Source: Clostridiales bacterium
GTDB taxonomy: Bacteria; Bacillota; Clostridia; Lachnospirales; Lachnospiraceae
Length of the DNA stretch: 58,246 nt
Direction: 5' to 3'
NCBI GenBank assembly: GCA_020859995.1
Contig: JAJBVE010000114.1
Coordinates: 1 to 58,246 of the forward strand
Shown: positions 1 to 8,647 of the stretch, in pieces
Layout: every line of letters starts with the position of its first letter
Numbering within the stretch: position 1 is the stretch's first letter
The notes under the pieces: generated by a model
Databases searched by the model: none
What the model was told of the DNA's origin: nothing
The model's input: the letters and a program-made list of their open reading frames with translations, nothing else
Made by a program: the position numbers and the translations under genes

Positions 1-234
1 ATCGATGTAAAGGAGCGCAGCCCGTATCAGGTTGGCTACAGCATCTATGACATTCATGCGATTGCAAACGTAGAGAGACCGGTTCCGTCCGAGTGGATCA
101 TCAACGACGGTACAGACATCGGTGAGGGATATGTTGAGTATGCGCGCCCGCTGATCTTAGGCGAGCTGATGCCGCTGATGGTGAACGGTGTGCCGAAGCA
201 CCTTGTGCTGAACCGCAGCTCCTACAGAAAATAA
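1..234 (+). CDS. 6-phosphofructokinase (ATP- or PPi-dependent), C-terminal fragment
   Basis: Only the last 77 codons are in the window; the 5' part lies upstream. The peptide contains IHAIANVERPVPSEWI and ends PKHLVLNRSSYRK, which resembles the C-terminus of the clostridial group of phosphofructokinases that includes PPi-dependent enzymes. The family phosphorylates fructose-6-phosphate at C1 in glycolysis. The catalytic and nucleotide-site residues that separate the ATP from the PPi type are outside the window, so the phosphoryl donor cannot be told. A PPi-dependent enzyme would suit the neighbouring pyruvate,phosphate dikinase, but that is only context. A hairpin terminator follows 30 bases after the stop. 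Confidence 0.75.
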   Translation: MDVKERSPYQVGYSIYDIHAIANVERPVPSEWIINDGTDIGEGYVEYARPLILGELMPLMVNGVPKHLVLNRSSYRK

Positions 235-264
235 TCGGTTCCCTGTATTCATAGTTTAGAATGG

Positions 265-292
265 TACCCCGCGGTTCGCTGCGGGGTATTTT
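265..292 (+). terminator. Rho-independent terminator after the phosphofructokinase gene
   Basis: An 8-bp perfect stem, TACCCCGC with GCGGGGTA, encloses an 8-base loop and is followed by a short T run. It separates the phosphofructokinase from ppdK. Confidence 0.85.
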
Positions 293-424
293 ATGCACAG
301 AGCCGGGCAAGGCACACAAAAGCTTATATAGAATTATCCGTAAAAAAATACAAAAATAAGCTGGACGACATACTCTTTTCAAAGAATATGCACAAAAAAG
401 TCAAGAAAATAGACAAGGATATTC

Positions 425-452
425 TTGACTGTTATTAGAAATATGTTACAAT
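425..452 (+). promoter_or_regulatory. Predicted sigma-A promoter of ppdK
   Basis: TTGACT (425-430), a 16-base spacer and TACAAT (447-452). It is the best promoter match between the terminator and ppdK, and it implies a 5' leader of about 250 bases. Confidence 0.6.
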
Positions 453-459
453 TGACCTA

Positions 460-691
460 TGGATGAAGATTAGATATCCAAATGGGAAATCCAAAAGCCG
501 CGATGACGAAAAGCTTTGAAAGCAGTCATTTACCCGTTTGGCTGTGCCTTTGGACAGGCGGGCAAATGAGACAGACAGAACGCGGTTCGGAAAACAGCAC
601 ATCAGGCTCATTCGCCGGAGGCTTCGAAAAGAACGCCGCCGTCGGATGTTTTGTGCATTGGAAGAACTGGCTCTTTCCCGAAAAACAATTC
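460..691 (+). other. Long untranslated leader of ppdK, no recognised element
   Basis: About 230 bases lie between the predicted start of transcription and the ppdK ribosome site. Open frames here lack a convincing ribosome site and resemble no family I know. I did not recognise a known riboswitch or T-box. The length suggests some leader function, but nothing in the primary sequence shows what. Confidence 0.35.
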
Positions 692-707
692 AGGAGGAAT
701 AGGAAAC

Positions 708-3338
708 ATGAACAAATGGGTTTATATGTTCACCGAGGGCAATGCCGACATGCGCAACCTGCTCGGTGGCAAGGGAGCAAACCTCGCCGAGATGACAAAC
801 CTCGGACTTCCCGTACCGCAGGGCTTTACGATCACCACGGAAGCCTGCACACAGTACTATGAGGACGGCCGTCAGATCAATGATGAGATCATGGGTCAGA
901 TCGTAGAGGCAATCGGCAAGATGGAGGAGATCACCGGCAAGAAGTTCGGCGACATTCAGAATCCGCTGCTTGTATCGGTACGTTCAGGTGCGCGTGCATC
1001 CATGCCGGGCATGATGGATACGATCCTGAACCTGGGCCTGAATGAGGAAGTAGTAGAGGTGCTTGCCGAGAAGTCGGGTAATCCGCGTTGGGCGTGGGAC
1101 TGCTACCGCCGTTTCATTCAGATGTTCTCCGATGTCGTAATGGAGGTCGGCAAGAAATATTTCGAAGAGCTGATCGACAAGATGAAGGCGAAAAAGGGCG
1201 TTGTGCATGACGTAGAGCTGGATGCGGACGACCTGAAGGAGCTGGCAAATCAGTTTAAGGCAGAATACAAAGAGAAGATCGGCAGCGATTTCCCGACCGA
1301 TCCGAAGGTACAGCTGGTCGAGGCGATCAAGGCTGTGTTCCGCTCCTGGGACAATCCGCGTGCAAATGTATACCGCCGCGACAATGATATCCCGTATTCC
1401 TGGGGTACCGCTGTGAACGTACAGATGATGGCGTTCGGCAACATGGGCGATGACTGCGGCACGGGCGTTGCGTTTACACGTGACCCGGCGACCGGCGCGA
1501 AAGGTCTGTTCGGTGAGTTCCTGACGAACGCGCAGGGCGAGGACGTGGTAGCCGGTGTGCGTACGCCGATGCATATCTCCGAGATGGAGCAGAAGTTCCC
1601 GCAGGCATTTGCTCAGTTCAAGGAAGTCTGCACGATTCTGGAAGACCACTACAGAGACATGCAGGACATGGAATTCACAGTAGAGAATAACAAGCTCTAC
1701 ATGCTTCAGACACGTAACGGCAAGAGAACGGCGCAGGCCGCACTGAAGATTGCCTGCGACCTTGTGGACGAGGGTAAGCGCACCGAGAAGGAAGCGGTGG
1801 CGATGATTGATCCGCGTAACCTGGATACCCTGCTTCATCCGCAGTTTGACTCCTACATTCTGCACAAGGCAGTGCCGATGACCAGAGGCCTGGGCGCTTC
1901 CCCGGGAGCAGCCTGCGGCAAGATCGTCTTCTCAGCTGAGGACGCAAAGGCATGGGCAGCGAGAGGAGAGAAGGTAGTCCTGGTTCGTCTGGAGACCTCT
2001 CCGGAAGACATCGAAGGTATGAAGAGCGCACAGGGCATTCTGACTGTCCGCGGCGGTATGACCAGCCATGCGGCAGTGGTAGCGCGTGGTATGGGTACCT
2101 GCTGTGTATCCGGCTGCGGCGATATTGTGATGGACGAGCTTCATAAAAAGTTCACCATCGGCAGCAAGGAATTCCATGAGGGCGATGAGATTTCCATCGA
2201 CGGCTCGACCGGTAATGTTTACGAGGGAATTATCCCAACCGTGGATGCGACGATTGCGGGAGAGTTCGGACGTATTATGGCGTGGGCAGACCAGTACCGC
2301 AAGCTGAAGGTCAGGACGAACGCAGATACCCCGAGAGATGCGCGCAAGGCACGCGAGCTGGGCGCAGAGGGCATTGGCCTTTGCCGTACTGAGCATATGT
2401 TCTTCGGTGAGGAGAGAATCGACGCGTTCCGCGAGATGATCTGTGTGGAGACAACGGAAGAGAGAGAAGCGGCTCTGTCAAAGATCCTTCCGTATCAGCA
2501 GGCAGACTTCGAGGCCCTGTACGAGGCGATGGAAGGCAATCCTGTTACTATTCGTTTCCTGGATCCGCCCCTTCATGAGTTTGTGCCGACCGAGGAGGAG
2601 GATATCCGCAAGCTTGCTGACGCACAGCATAAGAGCATGGAGCATATCCGCAAGCAGATCGACGCACTCAAGGAGTTCAACCCGATGATGGGCCACCGCG
2701 GCTGCCGTCTGGACATCACCTTCCCGGAGATTGCCCGGATGCAGACAATGGCGGTTATCCGCGCGGCGATCAATGTACAGAAGAGACATCCGGACTGGAA
2801 GGTTGTGCCGGAGATCATGATCCCGCTGGTTGGCGATGCCAAGGAGCTGAAATATGTCAAGAAGCTGGTTGTGGAAGTGGCGGATGCCGAGATTGCAGCA
2901 GCAGATGCAGATCTGAAATACGAAGTCGGCACGATGATCGAAATCCCGCGTGCGGCTCTGACTGCTACGGATATCGCAAAAGAGGCTGATTTCTTCTGCT
3001 TTGGTACAAACGACCTGACACAGATGTGCTACGGCTTCTCACGTGACGACGCAAGCAAGTTCCTGACCTCTTACTATGACGCAAAGATCTTCGAGAACGA
3101 CCCGTTCGCGAAGCTTGACCAGAACGGCGTCGGCAAGCTGATGGAGATGGCAATCGAGCTTGGCCGCCCGGCAAATCCGGATCTGCACTTTGGTATCTGC
3201 GGCGAGCACGGCGGCGATCCGTCTTCCGTGGAGTACTGCCATAGGATTGGTCTTGATTATGTGTCCTGCTCACCGTTCCGCGTACCGATCGCACGTCTGG
3301 CAGCGGCACAGGCAGCGATTGCGGACGAGAATGCGTGA
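708..3338 (+). CDS. ppdK: Pyruvate, phosphate dikinase
   Basis: This cytoplasmic enzyme interconverts pyruvate, ATP and phosphate with phosphoenolpyruvate, AMP and pyrophosphate. At 876 residues it has the usual family length. The N-terminal nucleotide-binding domain begins MNKWVYMFTEG and carries the GGKGANLAEM motif. The central swivelling domain has GGMTSHAAVVARG with the phosphoryl-carrying histidine near residue 454. The C-terminal PEP/pyruvate barrel has GTNDLTQM and a GICGEHGGDPSS stretch. I chose the ATG at 708 because AGGAGG lies 10 bases upstream; the frame is open further back, to 651, without a comparable site. The gene has its own promoter and terminator, so it is monocistronic. 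In fermenting Firmicutes the enzyme often works in the glycolytic direction with PPi recycling. Confidence 0.97.
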   Translation: MNKWVYMFTEGNADMRNLLGGKGANLAEMTNLGLPVPQGFTITTEACTQYYEDGRQINDEIMGQIVEAIGKMEEITGKKFGDIQNPLLVSVRSGARASMPGMMDTILNLGLNEEVVEVLAEKSGNPRWAWDCYRRFIQMFSDVVMEVGKKYFEELIDKMKAKKGVVHDVELDADDLKELANQFKAEYKEKIGSDFPTDPKVQLVEAIKAVFRSWDNPRANVYRRDNDIPYSWGTAVNVQMMAFGNMGDDCGTGVAFTRDPATGAKGLFGEFLTNAQGEDVVAGVRTPMHISEMEQKFPQAFAQFKEVCTILEDHYRDMQDMEFTVENNKLYMLQTRNGKRTAQAALKIACDLVDEGKRTEKEAVAMIDPRNLDTLLHPQFDSYILHKAVPMTRGLGASPGAACGKIVFSAEDAKAWAARGEKVVLVRLETSPEDIEGMKSAQGILTVRGGMTSHAAVVARGMGTCCVSGCGDIVMDELHKKFTIGSKEFHEGDEISIDGSTGNVYEGIIPTVDATIAGEFGRIMAWADQYRKLKVRTNADTPRDARKARELGAEGIGLCRTEHMFFGEERIDAFREMICVETTEEREAALSKILPYQQADFEALYEAMEGNPVTIRFLDPPLHEFVPTEEEDIRKLADAQHKSMEHIRKQIDALKEFNPMMGHRGCRLDITFPEIARMQTMAVIRAAINVQKRHPDWKVVPEIMIPLVGDAKELKYVKKLVVEVADAEIAAADADLKYEVGTMIEIPRAALTATDIAKEADFFCFGTNDLTQMCYGFSRDDASKFLTSYYDAKIFENDPFAKLDQNGVGKLMEMAIELGRPANPDLHFGICGEHGGDPSSVEYCHRIGLDYVSCSPFRVPIARLAAAQAAIADENA

Positions 3339-3425
3339 TAGCGATAAAACAGACCTTGTATCTGGAAGAGGATAAGAAGAGTCGGCTTAGACAGTAGTCT
3401 GAAAAACTTTCTTTCTCTGCCGGAT

Positions 3426-3475
3426 AAAAACACCGATCAAAGATTTCTGATAGATTCTGCGGTCGGTGTTTTTTA
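3426..3475 (+). terminator. Rho-independent terminator of ppdK
   Basis: AACACCGA (3429-3436) pairs with TCGGTGTT (3463-3470) and runs into a T tract. The loop of about 26 bases is long for a terminator. Confidence 0.75.
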
Positions 3476-3636
3476 ATTCCACGGTCACACCATACTGGTA
3501 AACAGTGACAAATACACATGAAATTTTAGAATAATTTTATGAAAATTTCGCGGAAAATGTTGACGCGAGAATGGATGTTTGGTAAACTTTGAAACAAAGC
3601 GATGAGTATTTTACAAACAAGAGGCATTTGCTTCTG

Positions 3637-3700
3637 ACAACACAAAACGGAAAAATAAAAACCACACAGAAATAAAAATAAAAAACAACACAAAACCACA
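3637..3700. promoter_or_regulatory. A/C-rich tract A, putative operator upstream of the BMC operon
   Basis: This 64-base stretch is almost free of T and G on the top strand. It carries AACACAAAAC, AAAACCACACAG and AACAACACAAAACCACAG. Tracts with the same words occur at the aldolase promoter (near 7.4 kb) and the rhaD promoter (near 45 kb). DeoR-family operators are often built from AACAA-like repeats, and a DeoR gene closes this operon, so it is the natural candidate ligand. That link is inference. Confidence 0.5.
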
Positions 3701-3720
3701 GGGGAATGTGTTGGATTATG

Positions 3721-3749
3721 TTGACATGTCTGATGAAGGAGAGTATAAT
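3721..3749 (+). promoter_or_regulatory. Consensus sigma-A promoter of the BMC operon
   Basis: TTGACA (3721-3726), a 17-base spacer and TATAAT (3744-3749) form a perfect consensus promoter about 20 bases after A/C-rich tract A. A promoter this strong would need repression when deoxy sugars are absent. Confidence 0.85.
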
Positions 3750-3904
3750 CAGAATCAGCAATTGTTTTACTATCATGATGCGCCTGTTCCACGAAGCCGT
3801 CAGAGATAAAATGACAGCAGAGGTCAGCCGCCGGCTTGTTCTGTGTGACAGCCTGCTATTCTCTGGCACAATGCTTCAGAAGGCACTCATGGGAAAGGAG
3901 AACC

Positions 3905-6430
3905 ATGGAAACGTTTCACATTATTGACCTCCCTAAGACGGAGCGGATCACGAAGCTGATTGACGATCTGTTTGCCAATATGCCTGTGATCGAGTCAGCC
4001 CGGGCAAAGCTGGTCACCGAGTCGTACAAAGAGACGGAAAGCGAACCCATCATCATTCGCAGGGCGAAGGCGTTTGCGCATATCTGTCGTCACATTCCGA
4101 TTACGATCCGCGATGGGGAGCTGATTGTGGGCAGCAGCACACTCGCCCCGAGGGGCTGCCAGACCTACCCGGAATACTCATATGAGTGGCTGGAGGCAGA
4201 GTTTGATACCGTGGCGACGCGTGCGGCAGATCCTTTTTATATCGCAGAGGAGACAAAGGCAGAGCTCCGCGAGGCGGATAAATACTGGAAGGGAAAGACC
4301 ACCAGCGAGCTGGCGACCTCCTACATGGCTCCGGAGGCGGTCCGTGCGATTGAGCACAATATTTTTACAACAGGAAATTATTATTACAATGGCATCGGGC
4401 ATGTCTGCGTCAAGTACTGGGAGATGCTGGAGATTGGCTGTGAGGGTATTGTCGCGAAGGCAAAGGCTGAGCTGGAGACCGTCCATGTGGGCGACGGCGA
4501 TTACGCGAAAAAGTCCCGGTTCCTGGAGGCTGTGATCATCAGCTGCCAGGCAGTAGAAGAGTATGCGCTCCGCTATGCTGACCTGGCGCGGGAGATGGCC
4601 GCGAAATGCCCGGATCCGGTGAGAAAACAGGAGCTTCTGAAGATCGCGGCAAACTGCAGCCGCGTCCCGGCAAAGGGCGCGACCAGCTTTTATGAAGCCT
4701 GCCAGTCCTTCTGGTTTGTGCAGCAGCTCCTTCAGCTGGAGTCGAGCGGGCATTCGATTTCTCCGGGGCGGTTTGACCAGTACATGTATCCTTATTATAA
4801 GAAGGATCTCGAAGCGGGCAAAATCACGCCGGAGGCAGCGCAGGAGCTGATCGACTGCATCTGGGTGAAGCTGAATGACCTGAATAAGTGCCGTGACGGC
4901 GCGTCGGCGGAAGGATTTGCGGGCTACAGTCTGTTCCAGAATCTGATCGCCGGCGGACAGAATTCGGACGGAGAGGACGCGACAAATGATCTGTCCTTCA
5001 TGTGCATCCAGGCAGCGAAGCATGTGCATCTGCCGCAGCCGTCGTTTTCCGTCCGTGTATGGAATGGCTCACCGCATGAGTTCCTGATCAAGGCGGCGGA
5101 GCTGACCCGCACGGGACTTGGACAGCCGGCTTATTACAATGATGAGGTGATCATTCCAGCCCTGCAGAACCGGGGGCTTTCGCTCGAGGAAGCGCGGAAT
5201 TACTGCATCATCGGCTGCGTGGAGCCTCAGACGCCGGGCAAGACGGACGGCTGGCATGACGCGGCGTTCTTTAATATGTGCCGCCCGCTGGAGCTGGTAT
5301 TTTCGAGCGGCTACGACAAGGGCGAGTTGGTCGGCATTGAAACTCCCGATGTGACGAAGATGAAGACTTTCGAAGAATTCTGTGATGCCTACAAACAACA
5401 GATGGATTACTGCATTTCCCTGATGGTAAATGCGGACAACGCGATTGACATGGCTCATGCGGAACGGTGTCCTCTGCCGTTTGAATCCTGTCTGGTGGAT
5501 GACTGTATGAAGAGGGGGAAATCCCTGCAGGAAGGCGGTGCCATTTACAACTTCACAGGCCCGCAGGGCTTTGGAGTTGCGAACATTGCAGATGCCTTTT
5601 ATGCAGTCAAGACACTGGTTTTTGAACAGAAAAAATTTACCATGCAGGAGCTGAAGGAAGCACTTGCCTGGAACTATGGAAAGGGACTGGACGAGCAGTC
5701 GGCGGCGGATCTGACGACAACGATTCTTAAGAAGGCGCAGGCTGCGGGAGAGAAGGTTGACGAGCATACTGCCGCGGTCGTACTTACTACAGTGATCAAT
5801 ACGCAGCTGTCTCCTGAGAAAAAGGCGCGCTATGAGGAGATCCACTCTCTGATCGAGGCAGCTCCGAAATTTGGCAATAACATCCCGGAGGTAGATGCCC
5901 TGGCGCGTGAGATGGCCTACTATTATACAAAGCCGGTGCAGAATTATAAAAACCCGAGAGGCGGACAGTTCCAGGCGGGACTTTATCCGGTATCGGCCAA
6001 TGTGCCGCTCGGCGCGCAGACGGGCGCGACCCCGGACGGACGCTATGCCCACACACCGGTGGCGGACGGCGTATCGCCTTCAGCAGGCAGAGATGTCAAA
6101 GGACCGACGGCCGCGGCAAGCTCCGTGGCGAAGCTGGATCACTTTATCGTGTCAAACGGTACGCTGTTTAACCAGAAGTTCCATCCATCTGCTCTTTCCG
6201 GAAGGGAAGGTCTGGAGAAGTTTGTATCTCTGATCCGCGGCTATTTTGACCAGAAGGGCATGCACGTGCAGTTTAACGTGGTCAGCCGCGAGACGCTGCT
6301 GGATGCGCAGGCTCATCCGGAGAACTACAAACAGCTGGTGGTGCGTGTGGCGGGGTACAGTGCCTTGTTCACGACACTTTCCCGTTCACTGCAGGACGAT
6401 ATCATCAACCGTACCGAGCAGGGTTTCTGA
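3905..6430 (+). CDS. Glycyl radical 1,2-propanediol (glycerol-type) dehydratase, BMC-associated
   Basis: The 841-residue product belongs to the pyruvate formate-lyase superfamily and is predicted to dehydrate 1,2-propanediol to propionaldehyde without B12. The thiyl cysteine is C438 in IIGCVEPQTPG, the diol-dehydratase form of the motif. The radical glycine is about G817 in RVAGYSALF near the C-terminus. The ATG at 3905 has AAAGGAG 5 bases upstream; upstream in-frame starts lack a site. It is the first gene of the BMC operon, followed by its activase and by an aldolase that makes the propanediol precursor lactaldehyde. That argues for propanediol rather than choline or glycerol as substrate. 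No long N-terminal shell-targeting extension is visible, so how it enters the compartment is unclear. Confidence 0.9.
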   Translation: METFHIIDLPKTERITKLIDDLFANMPVIESARAKLVTESYKETESEPIIIRRAKAFAHICRHIPITIRDGELIVGSSTLAPRGCQTYPEYSYEWLEAEFDTVATRAADPFYIAEETKAELREADKYWKGKTTSELATSYMAPEAVRAIEHNIFTTGNYYYNGIGHVCVKYWEMLEIGCEGIVAKAKAELETVHVGDGDYAKKSRFLEAVIISCQAVEEYALRYADLAREMAAKCPDPVRKQELLKIAANCSRVPAKGATSFYEACQSFWFVQQLLQLESSGHSISPGRFDQYMYPYYKKDLEAGKITPEAAQELIDCIWVKLNDLNKCRDGASAEGFAGYSLFQNLIAGGQNSDGEDATNDLSFMCIQAAKHVHLPQPSFSVRVWNGSPHEFLIKAAELTRTGLGQPAYYNDEVIIPALQNRGLSLEEARNYCIIGCVEPQTPGKTDGWHDAAFFNMCRPLELVFSSGYDKGELVGIETPDVTKMKTFEEFCDAYKQQMDYCISLMVNADNAIDMAHAERCPLPFESCLVDDCMKRGKSLQEGGAIYNFTGPQGFGVANIADAFYAVKTLVFEQKKFTMQELKEALAWNYGKGLDEQSAADLTTTILKKAQAAGEKVDEHTAAVVLTTVINTQLSPEKKARYEEIHSLIEAAPKFGNNIPEVDALAREMAYYYTKPVQNYKNPRGGQFQAGLYPVSANVPLGAQTGATPDGRYAHTPVADGVSPSAGRDVKGPTAAASSVAKLDHFIVSNGTLFNQKFHPSALSGREGLEKFVSLIRGYFDQKGMHVQFNVVSRETLLDAQAHPENYKQLVVRVAGYSALFTTLSRSLQDDIINRTEQGF

Positions 6431-6581
6431 TACGCAGGATGCGGCGACGCTGATGATGCAAAGGCGAAAATCAGAGTGCTTTCACCTTCTGTGTCCTGTG
6501 CGAAAAAACAGCGGCAGTGTGTTCTGATCATGAACGATCACGGCTCAGCTGCAAGAACTGTAAGGCAAAGAGGAGATACAC

Positions 6582-7373
6582 ATGAGTTATCTGGATACAA
6601 CGGGACGTGTTTTTGACATCCAGCGCTATTCCATCCATGACGGACCGGGGATTCGGACGATTGTGTTTTTAAAAGGCTGTGTGCTGCGCTGCCGCTGGTG
6701 CTGCAATCCGGAATCACAGGAGTATCGGATTCAGACGATGAAGGTGGCCGGTGTAGATAAGACGATTGGCCGGGATGTGACCGTCCGCGAGATGATAGAA
6801 GAAGTGGAGCAGGATCGCCCCTATTACTACCGCTCCGGAGGCGGGATGACCCTTTCAGGCGGTGAATGCCTCTGCCAGCCGGATTTTACAGCAGATTTAT
6901 TGCGGGCAGCGAAGGAACATGGAATCAATACAGCTATTGAGAGCATGGCCTGTGCTTCCTGGGATACAATTGAAAAAATTCTTCCCTGGCTGGATCTGTA
7001 CCTGATGGATATCAAGCACATGAACGGCGATAAGCATAAGGAATTTACCGGCAGGGACAATGCACTGATGCTGGAAAATGCCCGAAAGGTGGCGCTTTCC
7101 GGTCAGACGAAGCTGGTGATCCGCGTTCCGGTGATCCCTACATTTAATGACAGCGTGGAAGAAATCCAGGCGATTGCCCGGTTTGCATCTTCCCTGCCGG
7201 GGGTGAAGAAAATCCACCTTCTGCCCTATCACCGGCTGGGCCAGGACAAATATGATGGACTTGGCAGGGATTATCTGATGAAGGAAATCCTTCCTCCGAC
7301 AGCAGAGCATATGGATACCCTGAAAAAGGCAGTGCATGCTGTCTGTGCGCTGGACTGTCAGATCGGCGGCTGA
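6582..7373 (+). CDS. Glycyl radical enzyme activating protein (radical SAM)
   Basis: This protein uses S-adenosylmethionine and a [4Fe-4S] cluster to install the glycyl radical on the dehydratase encoded just upstream. The radical SAM motif is C33, C37, C40 in GCVLRCRWCC, followed by GGMTLSGGE, which contacts the methionine part of SAM. At 263 residues it is short. Most diol dehydratase activases carry a cysteine-rich ferredoxin-like insert right after the CxxxCxxC loop; here the chain goes from CNPESQE to the helix RDVTVREMIEEV in about 30 residues with no extra cysteines. It therefore resembles the compact pyruvate formate-lyase activase. GAGGAG precedes the ATG. Confidence 0.93.
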   Translation: MSYLDTTGRVFDIQRYSIHDGPGIRTIVFLKGCVLRCRWCCNPESQEYRIQTMKVAGVDKTIGRDVTVREMIEEVEQDRPYYYRSGGGMTLSGGECLCQPDFTADLLRAAKEHGINTAIESMACASWDTIEKILPWLDLYLMDIKHMNGDKHKEFTGRDNALMLENARKVALSGQTKLVIRVPVIPTFNDSVEEIQAIARFASSLPGVKKIHLLPYHRLGQDKYDGLGRDYLMKEILPPTAEHMDTLKKAVHAVCALDCQIGG

Positions 7374-7421
7374 AGGAAAAACTGCTTTACCATTTAGCAT
7401 ACATTTATAATGGTTGGAGCG

Positions 7422-7470
7422 TACAAAAACCACACAAAATTATAAATAAATCAACAAAAAACCACATTAC
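7422..7470. promoter_or_regulatory. A/C-rich tract B upstream of the aldolase promoter
   Basis: It contains ACAAAAACCACACAAAA and AACAAAAAACCACATTAC just upstream of the -35 box. A second G-poor, AACAA-rich stretch (about 7511-7605) follows in the 5' leader. The words match tract A and the rhaD tract, which suggests shared control within and beyond the BMC operon. Confidence 0.5.
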
Positions 7471-7474
7471 ATCC

Positions 7475-7503
7475 TTGACGAATTGCGTGGAATGGTGTAA
7501 GAT
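7475..7503 (+). promoter_or_regulatory. Predicted internal promoter before the aldolase gene
   Basis: TTGACG (7475-7480), a 17-base spacer and TAAGAT (7498-7503). The 320-base gap after the activase, with its own tract and promoter, implies that the aldolase-to-shell part can be transcribed independently of the dehydratase. Confidence 0.65.
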
Positions 7504-7695
7504 GGGTTTTAATAAAAACAACAAAAGTAACACAGCAACTAACAACCAGCCAACAGGCAACTACGCAACAAAAACTTCACAACAAAAACGAAGCAACAAA
7601 ACAGCAGCAACGACCACCAATGCGGAACGCCAGACCTGTTTTTCAAAAGAAAAAGGCTGGCCGGAAGCAAACATCAACAACAGAGAGGCAAAATC

Positions 7696-8553
7696 ATGGC
7701 AAACGAATACGAGATCAAAAAACAGATTTGTGACATTGGAAAGCGGATTTACAATCGCAACATGGTTGCCGCAAACGACGGCAACATTTCCGTAAAGCTC
7801 AATGACAATGAGTTCCTCTGCACACCGACCGGTGTTTCTAAGGGATTCATGACGCCGGAATTCATCTGCAAGGTGAATGCGCAGGGCGAAGTGATTCAGG
7901 CAAATCCGGGATTTAAGCCGTCTTCTGAGATTAAGATGCACATGAGAGTGTATCAGAAGAGACCGGATGTAGGCAGCGTTGTACATGCACATCCGATTTA
8001 TGCGACTTCCTTCGCTATCGCGGGTATTCCGCTGACACAGCCGATTATGCCGGAGGCAGTGATCGCGCTGGGCTGTGTACCGATCGCTGAGTATGGTACC
8101 CCGTCCACCAATGAGATTCCAGATCGTCTGGAGAAGTATCTTCCGTACTTTGACGCAGTGCTTCTTGAGAACCACGGAGCTCTGACCTGGTCAACCGACC
8201 TGAACGCAGCATATATGAAGATGGAGTCTGTTGAGTTTTATGCTCAGCTGCTTTATCAGTCCAAGGTACTCGGCGGACCGAAGGAATTTGATGAAAAGAA
8301 TATTGAGAAGCTGTACGCAATTCGCCGTAAATTCGGTATGGCGGGCAAGCATCCGGCAAGCCTCTGCCTGAACAAGGACGGCAAGAACTGCCACAACTGC
8401 GGCAAGTGTGGCGGAGAGGACTACAAGCAGTTCCCAGGATATCAGTATGATTTCGTGGGCAAGGATCCGGAAGAGACAAAGGCTGACGGTGTGGATGCTG
8501 AGATGGTCGCGAAGATCACAAAGCAGGTTCTGGAGCAGCTGGGAATGAAATAA
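7696..8553 (+). CDS. fucA: Class II L-fuculose/L-rhamnulose-1-phosphate aldolase with C-terminal shell-targeting tail
   Basis: This zinc aldolase is predicted to split 6-deoxy-ketose 1-phosphates into DHAP and lactaldehyde. Class II features are NDGNISV near residue 28 (phosphate binding), HAHP (zinc histidines) and a later ENHGALTW. The core ends near residue 225. It is followed by a cysteine cluster, C232, C235, C238 in NCHNCGKCGG, and then by a predicted amphipathic helix, DAEMVAKITKQVLEQLGMK, at the extreme C-terminus. The helix resembles the encapsulation peptides on the neighbouring enzymes, so this aldolase probably works at or inside the BMC. Aldolase-containing glycyl radical BMC loci are known for fucose and rhamnose fermentation (as in Clostridium phytofermentans). 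A separate rhaD at 45 kb lacks the tail. Confidence 0.88.
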   Translation: MANEYEIKKQICDIGKRIYNRNMVAANDGNISVKLNDNEFLCTPTGVSKGFMTPEFICKVNAQGEVIQANPGFKPSSEIKMHMRVYQKRPDVGSVVHAHPIYATSFAIAGIPLTQPIMPEAVIALGCVPIAEYGTPSTNEIPDRLEKYLPYFDAVLLENHGALTWSTDLNAAYMKMESVEFYAQLLYQSKVLGGPKEFDEKNIEKLYAIRRKFGMAGKHPASLCLNKDGKNCHNCGKCGGEDYKQFPGYQYDFVGKDPEETKADGVDAEMVAKITKQVLEQLGMK

Positions 8554-8647
8554 GATGAACTGAAATTGGTTCAGAACAGGACTTCGCACCAGCGGCGAAG
8601 GTAACATGAAAACGTATAACACGAACTTAGGAAAGAAGGACAACCTC

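Noticed and set aside
482-862. Open frame of 126 codons upstream of and overlapping the ppdK start
   Set aside because: It overlaps the confirmed ppdK N-terminus in another frame and has no ribosome site or recognisable similarity.
984-1865. Long reverse-strand open frame inside ppdK (293 codons), and similar ones inside fucI, the dehydratase and the isomerase
   Set aside because: They are antisense shadows of well-recognised genes, with no family resemblance and no ribosome sites.
3905-6430. Choline trimethylamine-lyase (CutC) as the glycyl radical enzyme
   Set aside because: The GCVEPQ motif, the length and the fuculose-type aldolase in the operon fit the diol dehydratase branch better.
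7475-7795. Asn/Thr/Lys-rich open frame before the aldolase
   Set aside because: It starts at the predicted -35 box, and its composition simply reflects the A/C-rich leader. It overlaps the aldolase start in another frame.
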